Assembly: GCF_001428245.1 (NCBI RefSeq)
Contig: NZ_LMRV01000066.1
Span: 124,001 to 188,000 of the forward strand
Source of the DNA: Paenibacillus sp. Soil522
Lineage (GTDB): Bacteria > Bacillota > Bacilli > Paenibacillales > Paenibacillaceae
Reading direction: 5' to 3'
DNA: 64,000 nucleotides
In this document: in pieces, positions 1 to 8,534 of the stretch
Position numbering within the stretch: the first letter of the stretch is position 1
How the letters are laid out: every line of letters begins with the position of its first letter
The notes under the pieces: generated by a model
What the model was told of the DNA's origin: nothing
Databases searched by the model: none
What the model saw: the letters and a program-made list of their open reading frames with translations, nothing else
Program-made: the position numbers and the translations under genes

Positions 1-651
1 TCGCTATCCGCCGCGGATTGGAAAGAAGCTGCTACCATATTCGGAGAAGAACTATGCGCGACAGCAGCAAGGCAGCTGGAGGTCGAAATCTTAATCGGTA
101 TCGGCCAGACTCGCACAGGCGTTGAAGGATTGCGAAAATCTTATTTTGAAGCGGTATTCGCTTCCAACTACTTCGAGCAATACGGGAAGGTGTGCCATTT
201 CGACGAACTAAAGCAAGGGACCGGCCATTCCGTGTACAATCAGGAGAAGCAGCCTGCGATTACGGAAGCCATTCCCGAAGCTTACGTCCTCTCAGCCATG
301 CAGCGTATCCGTGAACAGCGCGAGCAGCAAACCCAAACGGTTCTGGACCGCGCGAAAAATTACATTCAGGGGCGATATACGGAGGACCTCTCACTCGAAG
401 AAGTTGCGGACTCAGTACACCTTAATCCCCACTATTTCAGCAAAATATTTAAGCAGCAGGTTGGTACGACATTTATTGATTATGTTACATCCCTCCGGAT
501 CGATAAGGCGAAAGCTTTGATGGCGACGGGACAGCTAAGCTTGAAGGAAGTTTGCTTCGAGGTCGGTTATAATGATCCGAACTACTTTAGCCGCGTCTTC
601 AAGAAAGTGACCGGGGTTACTCCCTCCGATTACCGGGGTCAAACGAAATAA
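1..651 (+). CDS. AraC-type response regulator, C-terminal part (5' end outside window)
   Basis: The frame is open from base 1, so the gene begins upstream of the window. The visible part has two sections. The first carries a GIGQTRTGVEGLRKSYFEA-like stretch, seen just before the DNA-binding domain in YesN-type regulators. The second is a C-terminal AraC double helix-turn-helix (SLEEVADSVHLNPHYFSKIF, then a second helix ending in NYFSRVFKKVTG and TPSDYR). Family knowledge says such proteins are phosphorylated by YesM-like kinases and activate sugar-uptake genes. The partner kinase is not visible. The following sugar symporter gene could be a target, but a terminator separates the two. The class is clear; the target is unknown. 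Confidence 0.85.
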   Translation, partial: SLSAADWKEAATIFGEELCATAARQLEVEILIGIGQTRTGVEGLRKSYFEAVFASNYFEQYGKVCHFDELKQGTGHSVYNQEKQPAITEAIPEAYVLSAMQRIREQREQQTQTVLDRAKNYIQGRYTEDLSLEEVADSVHLNPHYFSKIFKQQVGTTFIDYVTSLRIDKAKALMATGQLSLKEVCFEVGYNDPNYFSRVFKKVTGVTPSDYRGQTK

Positions 652-665
652 GCAATAATTGTAAG

Positions 666-694
666 GTCCATGTCGCTTTGACATGGACTTTTTT
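666..694 (+). terminator. Rho-independent terminator after AraC-type regulator
   Basis: A 9-bp stem GTCCATGTC/GACATGGAC with a 5-nt loop is followed by TTTTTT. It lies 15 bases after the stop codon of the regulator. Confidence 0.9.
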
Positions 695-792
695 GTGATC
701 AAATGGACAACATAATGCTAATCTCCCCTAATTGTAACACTCTGCGCCAATAGTCCGAAATTAATGCGGGAACAACTCTGATTAATGAAGGT

Positions 793-829
793 GTTTGCGC
801 GCGAACCCGCTCGTTTTGCGTGATATAAT
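793..829 (+). promoter_or_regulatory. Candidate promoter/operator of sugar symporter gene
   Basis: A TATAAT -10 box lies at 824-829, about 45 bases before the start codon. Upstream, 793-806 (GTTTGCGCGCGAAC) is a near-perfect inverted repeat with one mismatch and could be an operator. No good -35 box is seen at the usual spacing, so an activator may be needed. This is inferred from sequence only. Confidence 0.4.
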
Positions 830-874
830 GAAAATCACTTTAATACAGGATGGGATTAGAGAGGAGAAGCGCAA

Positions 875-2296
875 ATGGGAATACCCTACAAAAATGAACA
901 AGTAAGCATGAAATTTGTGACGCTTGTTTCCATCGTATCCGCTCTTGGCGGATTATTATTCGGCTTCGATACAGCGGTTGTATCGGGTGCTGTCGGCTTT
1001 ATGGAGGATCGGTTCGACTTATCTAAGCTGCAGGTAGGATGGGCCGTTTCAAGCTTAATCATCGGCTGTATTGTTGGAGCTGCCATGTCAGGTATTTTGG
1101 GAGATCGCTTCGGACGCAAAAAAGTATTAATTACGGCAGCCATTTTGTTTATTATTAGCTCGATTGGCACTGCCATACCTGAAAGCTTTTCCGGATTTAT
1201 TATTGCCCGTATTATTGGAGGAATCGGAATCGGCATAACATCCACGCTATGTCCGCTCTACAATGCCGAGATTGCTCCCGCGAAATACCGCGGCAGGCTT
1301 GTTGCACTCAACCAGCTCGCAATCGTTAGCGGAATCTTTCTTACGTACTTCGTTAATTTGTGGATTTCCGGCTCGGGCGATGAAGCTTGGGGCGTAGCCT
1401 CCGCTTGGCGCTGGATGTTTGGCGTTGGCGCTGTTCCCGGCTTGCTGTTCTTAATCCTTCTCTTCTTCGTTCCTGAGAGCCCTAGATGGCTAATCAAGCA
1501 AGGAAGAGCAGCGGAATCTCTGCCCATTTTATTGAAAATTCATGGCGAGGAGCTTGCCAAAAAAGAAGTCGTCGACATTAAGCAATCCTTCGAGGAAGAA
1601 AGCGGTTCTATCCGTCAGCTTTTCAATCCCGGTCTTCGAATAGCTTTGCTCGTTGGTGTCGGATTGGCTGTTCTTCAGCAGGTTACTGGCATTAATGCTG
1701 TCATGTATTATGCCCCTGAAATATTCAAAGCAACGGGTTCCGGCACGAATTCTTCACTTATTCAGACCATATTGGTTGGCTTCATCAACTTCGTGTTCAC
1801 TATTGTGGCCTTGTGGCTCATTGATAAAGTAGGACGTAAAGTGCTGCTCCTCGTTGGTTCGGCTTCGATGGCCATATGCCTGCTGGTCATCGGCTTCGCT
1901 TTCCATACCGGACATGCCGCCGGTCCGCTTGTGCTTGTCTTTATTTTACTCTATGTCGCTTCTTTTGCGATATCGCTTGGTCCGGTCGTATGGGTCATCA
2001 TATCTGAAATATTCCCGAACCGTATCCGCGGAAAAGCGACGGCGATTGCCGCTATGATGCTTTGGGCAGCGGATTATCTGGTTTCGCAAACATTTCCGCC
2101 ATTGCTTAGCTCCGCAGGTCCTGCATCTACGTTTTGGATTTATGGCAGCATGGCCTTGATCGCCCTTGTGTTCACCTGGCGCGTTGTTCCGGAAACAAAG
2201 GGTAAATCGCTAGAAGAAATTGAATCTTTATGGTCTTCTAAAAATGAGGATTCAGCTTCCGTTGTCCCCAAACTTGACGCTATGAAACAGCACTAG
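875..2296 (+). CDS. Sugar porter family MFS transporter (sugar:H+ symporter)
   Basis: This 473-residue, twelve-helix membrane protein has the sugar porter (TC 2.A.1.1) signatures in order. They are GFDTAVVSGA in helix 1, DRFGRKK in loop 2-3, PESPRWL after helix 6, QQVTGINAVMYYAP in helix 7, GPVVWVIISEIFPNRIRGKA in helix 10 and PETKGKSLEEIE after helix 12. The length is normal for XylE/AraE-type proteins. The start is supported by GAGAGGAGA eight bases upstream. It should import a pentose or hexose with protons. Substrate cannot be read from the sequence. It is monocistronic or followed by the small gene at 2349. Confidence 0.92.
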   Translation: MGIPYKNEQVSMKFVTLVSIVSALGGLLFGFDTAVVSGAVGFMEDRFDLSKLQVGWAVSSLIIGCIVGAAMSGILGDRFGRKKVLITAAILFIISSIGTAIPESFSGFIIARIIGGIGIGITSTLCPLYNAEIAPAKYRGRLVALNQLAIVSGIFLTYFVNLWISGSGDEAWGVASAWRWMFGVGAVPGLLFLILLFFVPESPRWLIKQGRAAESLPILLKIHGEELAKKEVVDIKQSFEEESGSIRQLFNPGLRIALLVGVGLAVLQQVTGINAVMYYAPEIFKATGSGTNSSLIQTILVGFINFVFTIVALWLIDKVGRKVLLLVGSASMAICLLVIGFAFHTGHAAGPLVLVFILLYVASFAISLGPVVWVIISEIFPNRIRGKATAIAAMMLWAADYLVSQTFPPLLSSAGPASTFWIYGSMALIALVFTWRVVPETKGKSLEEIESLWSSKNEDSASVVPKLDAMKQH

Positions 2297-2348
2297 CTCC
2301 AAGGTATAATAGGTTTATACAAATAACCTATGCCTAGGAGATAATCAA

Positions 2349-2558
2349 ATGGAATTCCGGTTAGATTTAATTGAAAACAAGATCGAATTTTTTGAAGCTT
2401 ACGATTTGAAAACGCTGGAGCAAAAGATCAACCAGCAAATCGAAAATAATAAAGGTTTGCTGCTAGAGGTGTTCCACGTCAGTCATCATGCCGTATTTAA
2501 TCCCAAAATTGAAAAAATGCTTTATAGCGCGGTTGTTCACTTTAAAGCAAAGAGATAG
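2349..2558 (+). CDS. DUF2536 family (YrzA-like) small protein
   Basis: The product is 69 residues, soluble and charged (MEFRLDLIENKIEFFEAY... ending HFKAKR). Length and the pattern of an N-terminal strand, a central KTLEQKINQQIENNKGLLLEV helix and a His-rich HVSHHAVF turn match the DUF2536 family found in Bacillus and Paenibacillus. Function is unknown. AGGAG lies just upstream of the ATG, and a terminator follows directly. It begins 52 bases after the sugar transporter and may be co-transcribed with it. Confidence 0.75.
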   Translation: MEFRLDLIENKIEFFEAYDLKTLEQKINQQIENNKGLLLEVFHVSHHAVFNPKIEKMLYSAVVHFKAKR

Positions 2559-2574
2559 CCTGCTCCGCAATAAA

Positions 2575-2604
2575 AACCTCCTGACATAAGTCGGGAGGTT
2601 TTTT
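2575..2604. terminator. Bidirectional terminator between convergent genes
   Basis: An 11-bp stem AACCTCCTGAC/GTCGGGAGGTT (one G-U pair) with loop ATAA has T runs on both sides when read from either strand. It serves the DUF2536 gene and the convergent amidase gene. Confidence 0.9.
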
Positions 2605-2613
2605 ACTAGGCTC

Positions 2614-4083
2614 CTAAATGAAACTTTTTAATGAAGGCGGCCGCCGGACCCTGCTGTGCTGCTCATAGGAATAAGCCAGCTTAATGAGCATTGGCTCTTC
2701 ATACGCTCTCGCGGCGAATGTGACGCCAAACGGCACACCTTTAGCGGTATAGCCTGCTGGAACGACAATGGATGGATAACCTGCACGGGAAGTAATTCTT
2801 GCTCCAAAATCAGCTGGAAATAGCAGCGCATCCAGCTGATGCTCTTCCATGGTGGCATCGATTCCTTCGTCCTTGCACAATTTGAGATCGGCGGCGCGAT
2901 TGCGAAGGTACGGGATCTCGGTATGCGTGCCCGAAGTCGTTGTTTCGGCAAGCAGCAGCGTTGATTGTCCGTACTTTAGCGTTTCGATCGGATGCTCGTT
3001 ATTAAAGGCGATGATATCCGTAAGCGTACGAATTTTGGCGCCGGAAGGCAGCTTGGCTAAGTAAGCGTTCAGCGAGGATTTAAACTCATTGAGCACAACC
3101 GAAGAATATACGATTTGCCGTGCGGTCCGAACATCTGCCGGGTCTACGATAACCGCGCCATGCTTTCTCATCAGTTCCACTGCCCCGTTAAATATCGCGA
3201 GCTGTTCATCCGTCAATTCCTCAAAGAAATAGTCTCTCGGAATGCCGATCCGCGCTCCCTCCAGTCCCTTCGGATCGAGAAATACGCTGTAATCCTTTTG
3301 CTTTCGCCAATACCCCGCACCCATAGCCGCATCACTAGAATCATGAGCCGCAATAGCGTTCAATACGAGAGTCGCATCCGTTACCGTTCTTGCCATCGGG
3401 CCTGCCGTGTCCTGGCTGTTCGAGAGCGGCAAAATGCCCGATCGGCTCACAAGCCCGACAGTCGGCTTAATTCCAACGGTCGAGCTCAGGTTGCCCGGGT
3501 TCAATATCGAGCCCGATGTTTCTGTACCGATTGAAACCATGCAAAAATTACACGCCACAGCCACTCCCGAGCCTGCACTCGACCCGCCTGTCGGCGTTGA
3601 AATGTTGTAAGGATTGAGAACTTGTCCGCCGCGGGAACTATATCCGGACGGCATGCCTTCTGTCATGAAGTTGGCAAACTCCGTCATATTCGCTTTTCCT
3701 AAAATAACGGCTCCCGCTTCCCGGAGCTTCTTCACGATAAAAGCATCTTCTCCCGCGTAGGAGTTAGCAAGCGCTAGCGAACCAGCGCTGGTAGGCATAT
3801 GATCGCCCGTATTAATATTATCCTTGAGCAGGATCGGAATGCCATGCAGCGGACCTCTTGGACCTTGAACAGCTCGCTCGCTGTCTAAAGCAGCGGCCAT
3901 AAATAATGCATCGGGATTAAGCGCAAGCACCGAATTGATCGTCAGGCCGTCCTTGTCATGATTTGCGATTCGGTCAAAATAGAACAGCACAAGCTCATGA
4001 GACGTGAGCCCGCCTGATTCCAATGCTGCTTGAATGGACGAGATTGTTGCTTCTACGATTTCCATGCCCATATAACCCCTCAT
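2614..4083 (-). CDS. Amidase signature family protein
   Basis: The 489-residue amidase-signature enzyme shows the catalytic triad. The Lys is in [10 protein letters not shown], the cis-Ser in the [11 protein letters not shown] glycine-serine motif, and the nucleophile Ser in [13 protein letters not shown]. Such enzymes hydrolyse carboxamides, and some are peptide or aryl amidases. The substrate is unknown. No GatB or GatC partner is nearby, so GatA is unlikely. The longest frame starts at 4083. ATGs at 4071 and 4065 fit better because an AGGGG lies inside the first codons, so the real start may be six residues later. Confidence 0.88.
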   Translation of the reverse strand: MRGYMGMEIVEATISSIQAALESGGLTSHELVLFYFDRIANHDKDGLTINSVLALNPDALFMAAALDSERAVQGPRGPLHGIPILLKDNINTGDHMPTSAGSLALANSYAGEDAFIVKKLREAGAVILGKANMTEFANFMTEGMPSGYSSRGGQVLNPYNISTPTGGSSAGSGVAVACNFCMVSIGTETSGSILNPGNLSSTVGIKPTVGLVSRSGILPLSNSQDTAGPMARTVTDATLVLNAIAAHDSSDAAMGAGYWRKQKDYSVFLDPKGLEGARIGIPRDYFFEELTDEQLAIFNGAVELMRKHGAVIVDPADVRTARQIVYSSVVLNEFKSSLNAYLAKLPSGAKIRTLTDIIAFNNEHPIETLKYGQSTLLLAETTTSGTHTEIPYLRNRAADLKLCKDEGIDATMEEHQLDALLFPADFGARITSRAGYPSIVVPAGYTAKGVPFGVTFAARAYEEPMLIKLAYSYEQHSRVRRPPSLKSFI

Positions 4084-4220
4084 ATGACCCGAATGTATGC
4101 TATAGCTGTATGAGCCTAGTATATACTATTTAATGGTAAAGGGCATCAACACCCTCCGTATCGTTCCTATTAATGTTACTTGCATGCTGCAGTACAATAT
4201 TTTCAATTTTTATATATAAG

Positions 4221-4266
4221 TTTATACGCATATAACACTTTACTTATATAATCAGTTATGTATAAT
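4221..4266 (+). promoter_or_regulatory. Candidate ars promoter/operator region
   Basis: Two TATAAT boxes (4247-4252, 4261-4266) lie 60-80 bases before arsR. TTTACT at 4239-4244 is 16 bases upstream of the second box. The dyad TTATACGCATATAA (4222-4235) is a perfect 5+5 inverted repeat and could be the ArsR operator. This is inferred, with no match to a proven site. Confidence 0.4.
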
Positions 4267-4327
4267 TGTTAACGGAAGGTGTGATCCTAGTTGCATCCAA
4301 ATGAACAATTTATGAAAGGGCGATTGC

Positions 4328-4651
4328 ATGAGTCAACCGATACCGATAGAAGATCTGGCCGAGACAATAAAGCTGTTGTCTGACAAAACTCGCTTAACCA
4401 TTCTTGCTCTCCTTAAGGAGAAAGAAATGTGCGTATGCGATATTGTAGCCATTCTTGAAACGACACAGCCCAATGTAAGCCAGCATTTGAGAAAATTAAA
4501 AGTCGGCGGTCTCGTAAATGAGACTAGACGCGCACAATGGATTTATTATTCACTAAATGTTGATGATAAACCGTATCTTCATGGCATCGTGGAAGTACTC
4601 CCTTCTATGAAAGAACAGTTAAACAAATGGAGTCCTGGATGCTGCAATTAA
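4328..4651 (+). CDS. arsR: ArsR-family arsenic-responsive repressor
   Basis: A 107-residue winged-helix protein carries the MCVCDIVAIL metal-sensing helix, with two Cys one residue apart as in arsenite-sensing ArsR. The recognition helix is TTQPNVSQHLRKLK and the wing region ETRRAQWIYYSLN. Two more Cys end the protein (PGCCN). As(III) binding releases the repressor from the ars promoter. It is the first gene of an arsR-arsB-arsC-arsI-phosphatase operon, and GAAAGGG lies before the ATG. An arsenic role is strongly backed by the neighbours. Confidence 0.93.
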   Translation: MSQPIPIEDLAETIKLLSDKTRLTILALLKEKEMCVCDIVAILETTQPNVSQHLRKLKVGGLVNETRRAQWIYYSLNVDDKPYLHGIVEVLPSMKEQLNKWSPGCCN

Positions 4652-4660
4652 TATTTTCGA

Positions 4661-4732
4661 TTACGAAGTTAGTTTTGCTACCACAAAACTTAAGCTCATG
4701 CTTACGAAGTTAGTTTTGCTACCACAAAACTT
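4661..4732 (+). repeat. Tandem 31-bp direct repeat with hairpins between arsR and arsB
   Basis: The 31-bp unit at 4661-4691 (starting TTACGAAGTTAGTTTTGC) is repeated exactly at 4702-4732, giving a 41-bp period. Each unit folds as AGTTTTG/CAAAACT with a 6-base loop. The second copy ends just before the AAGGAGG of arsB, so it could affect translation or mRNA stability. Confidence 0.9.
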
Positions 4733-4744
4733 TAAGGAGGAATT

Positions 4745-6037
4745 ATGTTAGTCGTCGCATCCCTTATTTTTATTATCACATTGATATTTGTCATCTGGCA
4801 GCCTAAAGGCTTGAACATCGGCTACTCGGCTGCCGGCGGCGCGATACTGGCTCTTCTGTTTGGCGTTGTTGATTTCAATGACGTGTGGGACGTAACCGGA
4901 ATCGTCTGGAACGCAACATTAGCTTTTGTCGCTGTCATTCTTATCTCTCTTATTCTGGATGAGATCGGATTCTTCGAATGGTCTGCTCTCCATATGGCAC
5001 GCTTTGCCAAAGGAAACGGATACCTGATGTTTTCCTATGTTGTACTACTTGGAGCAGCGGTAGCCGCTTTTTTTGCCAATGATGGCGCTGCACTCATTCT
5101 CACTCCCATTGTTCTTGCGATGGTCAGAGCCTTAAAATTCGATGACCGTATGATCCTTCCATTTATTATGGCAAGCGGGTTCATCTCGGATACGGCTTCC
5201 TTACCGCTCGTTGTAAGCAATTTGGTCAATATTGTTTCATCCGATTTCTTTGGTATTGGATTCGCCGAGTATGCGAGCCGGATGATTATGCCAAACTTCT
5301 TTGCGGTTGGTGCGAGCCTCCTTGTTTTGTTCCTGTTTTTCAGAAGGAGTATTCCGCAGCAGTATGACCTCAATCAACTGAAGCAGCCTCGAGAAGCGAT
5401 AAAAGATATGCGTTTGTTTAAGTTATCTTGGGTTGTTTTAGCGGTACTATTGGCAGCTTATCTGTTTAGTGAATTCGCGAATATACCAGTCTCCATTATC
5501 GCAGGCATAGCTGCTATCGTCTTCATTATCGCAGCACGCAGAAGCGCGGCCATCCATACAGGCGCTGTCATTAAAGGAGCACCGTGGTCCGTTGTGGTGT
5601 TTTCCATCGGGATGTATGTCGTCGTATACGGTCTTCGGAACGTTGGCCTTACCGATCAGCTAGGCACCGTGTTCCAATGGACAGCGGATCAAGGATTATT
5701 TATAGCAACGGTCGGAGCAGGTTTCATTGCCGCCATCCTCTCTTCGCTTATGAATAACATGCCTACCGTTATGATTGACGCCTTGGCCATTCAAGGCACA
5801 AGTACAGAAGGTGTACTTCGAGAGGCGCTTATTTACGCAAATGTCATCGGTTCCGATTTAGGCCCTAAAATTACGCCGATCGGATCTCTGGCGACTTTAC
5901 TTTGGCTGCATGTGCTGTCCAAAAAAGGCGTGAAAATTACGTGGGGCTATTATTTTAAAATCGGAATTGTGCTGACGCTGCCTGTTCTGTTTATTACGCT
6001 TGTTGGACTTTACCTGTGGTTAAGCATAATACATTAA
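4745..6037 (+). CDS. arsB: Arsenite efflux membrane protein ArsB
   Basis: A 430-residue polytopic membrane protein of the ArsB/NhaD ion transporter superfamily has about twelve hydrophobic helices. Features include [37 protein letters not shown] and a late [15 protein letters not shown] segment with [20 protein letters not shown]. These are the conserved half-helix regions of ArsB. It exports As(III) or Sb(III), driven by membrane potential, since no ArsA ATPase is present. A strong AAGGAGG precedes the ATG, and the length is typical. Confidence 0.95.
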   Translation: MLVVASLIFIITLIFVIWQPKGLNIGYSAAGGAILALLFGVVDFNDVWDVTGIVWNATLAFVAVILISLILDEIGFFEWSALHMARFAKGNGYLMFSYVVLLGAAVAAFFANDGAALILTPIVLAMVRALKFDDRMILPFIMASGFISDTASLPLVVSNLVNIVSSDFFGIGFAEYASRMIMPNFFAVGASLLVLFLFFRRSIPQQYDLNQLKQPREAIKDMRLFKLSWVVLAVLLAAYLFSEFANIPVSIIAGIAAIVFIIAARRSAAIHTGAVIKGAPWSVVVFSIGMYVVVYGLRNVGLTDQLGTVFQWTADQGLFIATVGAGFIAAILSSLMNNMPTVMIDALAIQGTSTEGVLREALIYANVIGSDLGPKITPIGSLATLLWLHVLSKKGVKITWGYYFKIGIVLTLPVLFITLVGLYLWLSIIH

Positions 6038-6062
6038 ACGAATTTCAAAGGAGACAAACAAA

Positions 6063-6485
6063 ATGGAAAAGAAACTGGTTTACTTCTTATGTACGGGTAA
6101 CTCTTGCCGGAGTCAAATGGCGGATGGCTTTCTGAATGCTCTCGGCAGTGAACAGTATGAAGTAAAAAGCGCCGGGCTGGAAGCCCATGGCTTGAATCCG
6201 AGAGCGGTTCAAGTGATGAAAGAAGCAGGCGTCGATATTAGCCAAAACTCTTCGAATGTCATTGATCCTGAAATTTTAAATCGTGCTCATTTTGTCATAA
6301 CCCTTTGCGGCCATGCCGACGAGCACTGCCCTGTCATCTCCAATCCGAATGTTGTGAAATGGCATTGGGGCTTCGAAGATCCGGCAAAAGCGACAGGCAA
6401 CGAGGACGAAATTATGGTTCAGTTCCGCAACGTTCGCGATTCTATTAAGGCGCGTATCGAGAAGTTTGTGAAAGAAGGACAATAA
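6063..6485 (+). CDS. arsC: Arsenate reductase, thioredoxin-coupled type
   Basis: A 140-residue protein with the low-molecular-weight phosphatase fold. The P-loop is CTGNSCRS (nucleophile Cys10), and the resolving pair is in [14 protein letters not shown] (Cys about 82 and 89). This three-Cys pattern marks the Bacillus/S. aureus thioredoxin-dependent ArsC, which reduces As(V) to As(III) for export by ArsB. AAAGGAGA lies upstream. It is the third gene of the ars operon and ends one base before the next start codon. Confidence 0.95.
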   Translation: MEKKLVYFLCTGNSCRSQMADGFLNALGSEQYEVKSAGLEAHGLNPRAVQVMKEAGVDISQNSSNVIDPEILNRAHFVITLCGHADEHCPVISNPNVVKWHWGFEDPAKATGNEDEIMVQFRNVRDSIKARIEKFVKEGQ

Positions 6486-6486
6486 T

Positions 6487-6963
6487 ATGGCGGGCATCAA
6501 AAGAATGCATGTTGCAGTCAACTGCTCTGATTTGGAAAAGTCACTGGCCTTCTATCGCCAATTTTTCGGAATAGAACCTACGAAAGTAAAGGAAAATTAC
6601 GCTAAGTTCGAATTAGATAATCCGGCACTTCACTTTTCATTAAACGTACGCCCCTTTGATAAAAACGGTGTACTTAATCATCTCGGATTCCAAGTGGATA
6701 ATACGGAAGATGTTCTGGCTATGGGGGAACGTTTAAGACAGGCAGATCTTCTGCTGATCGATGAAATGAATACAACTTGCTGCTATGCTGTCCAAGATAA
6801 AGTATGGGTTTATGATCCGGACGGTAACGCATGGGAGATTTTCTGCACCAAAGAAGATTCGGAGTTTGAATCGGCTGGCGACCAGCGTGATCTTTCGTTA
6901 TGCTGTGCTCCTCCTTCCGCACCTGTGCAAGTGGAGTTTACATCGTTCAGAAAATCAAAGTAA
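6487..6963 (+). CDS. arsI: ArsI/CadI family C-As lyase (VOC metalloenzyme)
   Basis: A 158-residue vicinal-oxygen-chelate protein. Its N-terminal RMHVAVNCSDLEKSLAFYR carries a metal-ligand His, NHLGFQV the second His, NTTCCYAVQDKVWVYDPDGNAWEIF the paired Cys that bind organic arsenic, and WEIF the metal-ligand Glu. These match ArsI, an Fe(II)-dependent dioxygenase that cleaves the C-As bond of trivalent methyl- or aryl-arsenicals. The gene starts one base after the arsC stop, so translation is coupled. The C-terminal tail has another CC pair. ArsI is more likely than a cadmium-only CadI because of the operon. Confidence 0.88.
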   Translation: MAGIKRMHVAVNCSDLEKSLAFYRQFFGIEPTKVKENYAKFELDNPALHFSLNVRPFDKNGVLNHLGFQVDNTEDVLAMGERLRQADLLLIDEMNTTCCYAVQDKVWVYDPDGNAWEIFCTKEDSEFESAGDQRDLSLCCAPPSAPVQVEFTSFRKSK

Positions 6964-6991
6964 GCTTATGATACAAAAGGAGAATGATCTA

Positions 6992-7435
6992 ATGAGCAAA
7001 AATTATCATGCCCTAATACCAGGTTATGTGTTTATGGGCGGGGCCAATGACGTACAGTCCATAGTCGATAACGAAGGCGTTAAAGTTGTTGTCGATCTGC
7101 GTGAAGAGGCAGAGCAATGCGCTGCAGTTGGCGAAGGGTTGAAATGGATCAAAGTGCCCTTGGGAGACGAAGCGAGCGAACCACAAGAACAGCTGCTGCA
7201 AACGGCAATTGAAGCCGTAACAGCTGCCTATAAAAATGGTGAAAAGGTAGCTTTTCACTGCGGTGGCGGTAAAGGCCGTACAGGAACAGTCGCTTACGGA
7301 ACACTCCTCGAGCTGGGCCTAGCCGGGACCATTGAAGATGCTGAGCAGCAAGCCCAAAGGATTCGTTCCATCTTGAACATTAAGCCCGCGCAGCGAAAAT
7401 CATTGGAAGACTTATATAATAGTAACAACTCATAA
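6992..7435 (+). CDS. Dual-specificity/PTP-like Cys phosphatase in ars operon
   Basis: A 147-residue protein with the Cys phosphatase signature HCGGGKGRTG (H-C-X5-R-T). An upstream VVVDLREEAEQ strand-loop supplies a candidate general-acid region. The frame is open further 5' inside arsI, but AAAAGGAGA eight bases before the ATG at 6992 marks the true start. It is the last gene of the operon before the terminator. The active-site chemistry resembles that of arsenate reductases, so it could act on phosphate or arsenate esters or have a regulatory role. This is inference; the substrate is unknown. Confidence 0.8.
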   Translation: MSKNYHALIPGYVFMGGANDVQSIVDNEGVKVVVDLREEAEQCAAVGEGLKWIKVPLGDEASEPQEQLLQTAIEAVTAAYKNGEKVAFHCGGGKGRTGTVAYGTLLELGLAGTIEDAEQQAQRIRSILNIKPAQRKSLEDLYNSNNS

Positions 7436-7441
7436 CGAATC

Positions 7442-7475
7442 AACCCCATTTGCTTTCGAGTAAATGGGGTTTTTT
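7442..7475 (+). terminator. ars operon terminator
   Basis: The stem AACCCCATTT/AAATGGGGTT with a 10-nt loop is followed by a T run. It lies 7 bases after the phosphatase stop. Confidence 0.92.
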
Positions 7476-7553
7476 AGATTGCTATACATTTGGATGAATA
7501 ATCATAAATGCTATAATAACCTTAATCAGGATTTCAAATGAGGATGGTGTACT

Positions 7554-8504
7554 GTGCTTCGAACAATTGCTGTAACCAATGACTTGAAAGTGATCACTGA
7601 TATTTCCATACCCGAACATACTGATTCAAACATAAAATGGTTTTGGGTTGATTTCACTACTCCAACAGATGAAGAAATAAAATTATTGGAAACCCATTTC
7701 CGCTTTCACCCCTTAGCTATTGAAGATTGTCTCCACTTGTTACAGCGCCCAAAATTAGACCATTATGAAGATAATAACTTTTTTGTCCTGCACGCCATTA
7801 ATCAAAAAACGTTGCAAGCTGAAGAAATTGATTTATTTATAGGCAGAAACTTCGTGGTTTCATTCCATTTGCTCAAAAGCAGAGAAGTCGATGACGCCTG
7901 GAGCCGCTTAATTGAACAAAAAAATTTATCGGAAAAAGGTCATATTTATGCTGCTTACACCATCATGGACAAATTGGTTGACAACTATTTTCCGTCTTTG
8001 TATCAAATAGAAGATCAATTAAATGAAATAGAAAGCAATGTTAATAACGAAAGCATTGAAAAATTAATGGAGGCCGTTTTCGATATCCGCTCTAATTTGA
8101 TCAAACTCCGAAAAACCGTTTTACCTATGAGGGACCTTCTTTACCGAGTACTTAATTCAGAAAAAATTGATGGAGTTAAAGAGCAATTGGTTTACTTTAC
8201 CGATATTTACGACCATTTGCTTAAGCTTTCCGAAATGATTGAATCTAATCGAGAAATGACGGCAGATATGAGGGACAGCTACATTTCAATAAATTCAAAC
8301 CGAATGAATACTATTATGAAGACACTAACCGTTATGACATCCATTTTTATTCCCTTAACCTTTATTGCGAGCATTTATGGAATGAATTTCGAGTACATGC
8401 CGGAACTTACTTGGCGTTGGGGTTATTTTGGGGTATTAGGGGTTTTGTTAGTAGTCGGGTCTATCATGTTATTTGGGTTATGGTGTAAGGGTTGGTTTAG
8501 ATAA
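7554..8504 (+). CDS. corA: CorA family Mg2+/divalent cation channel
   Basis: A 316-residue protein with a long soluble N-terminal half, a coiled-coil stalk (about 180-240) and two C-terminal helices. Helix 1 ends in the diagnostic GMN motif (ASIYGMNFEYMPEL), and helix 2 is WGYFGVLGVLLVVGSIMLF. It forms a pentameric Mg2+ (or Co2+/Ni2+) uptake channel. GTG is the likely start, with GAGGATGG upstream. The next gene, a metal efflux ATPase, starts 30 bases later, suggesting a metal-homeostasis transcription unit. Confidence 0.92.
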   Translation: MLRTIAVTNDLKVITDISIPEHTDSNIKWFWVDFTTPTDEEIKLLETHFRFHPLAIEDCLHLLQRPKLDHYEDNNFFVLHAINQKTLQAEEIDLFIGRNFVVSFHLLKSREVDDAWSRLIEQKNLSEKGHIYAAYTIMDKLVDNYFPSLYQIEDQLNEIESNVNNESIEKLMEAVFDIRSNLIKLRKTVLPMRDLLYRVLNSEKIDGVKEQLVYFTDIYDHLLKLSEMIESNREMTADMRDSYISINSNRMNTIMKTLTVMTSIFIPLTFIASIYGMNFEYMPELTWRWGYFGVLGVLLVVGSIMLFGLWCKGWFR

Positions 8505-8534
8505 ATAAGAATGCAAAGTCGAGGTGCAGAATAC

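Noticed and set aside
7476-7553. Mg2+ riboswitch (M-box) before corA
   Set aside because: Only about 80 bases separate the ars terminator from corA, too short for the full structure, and no conserved motif was seen.
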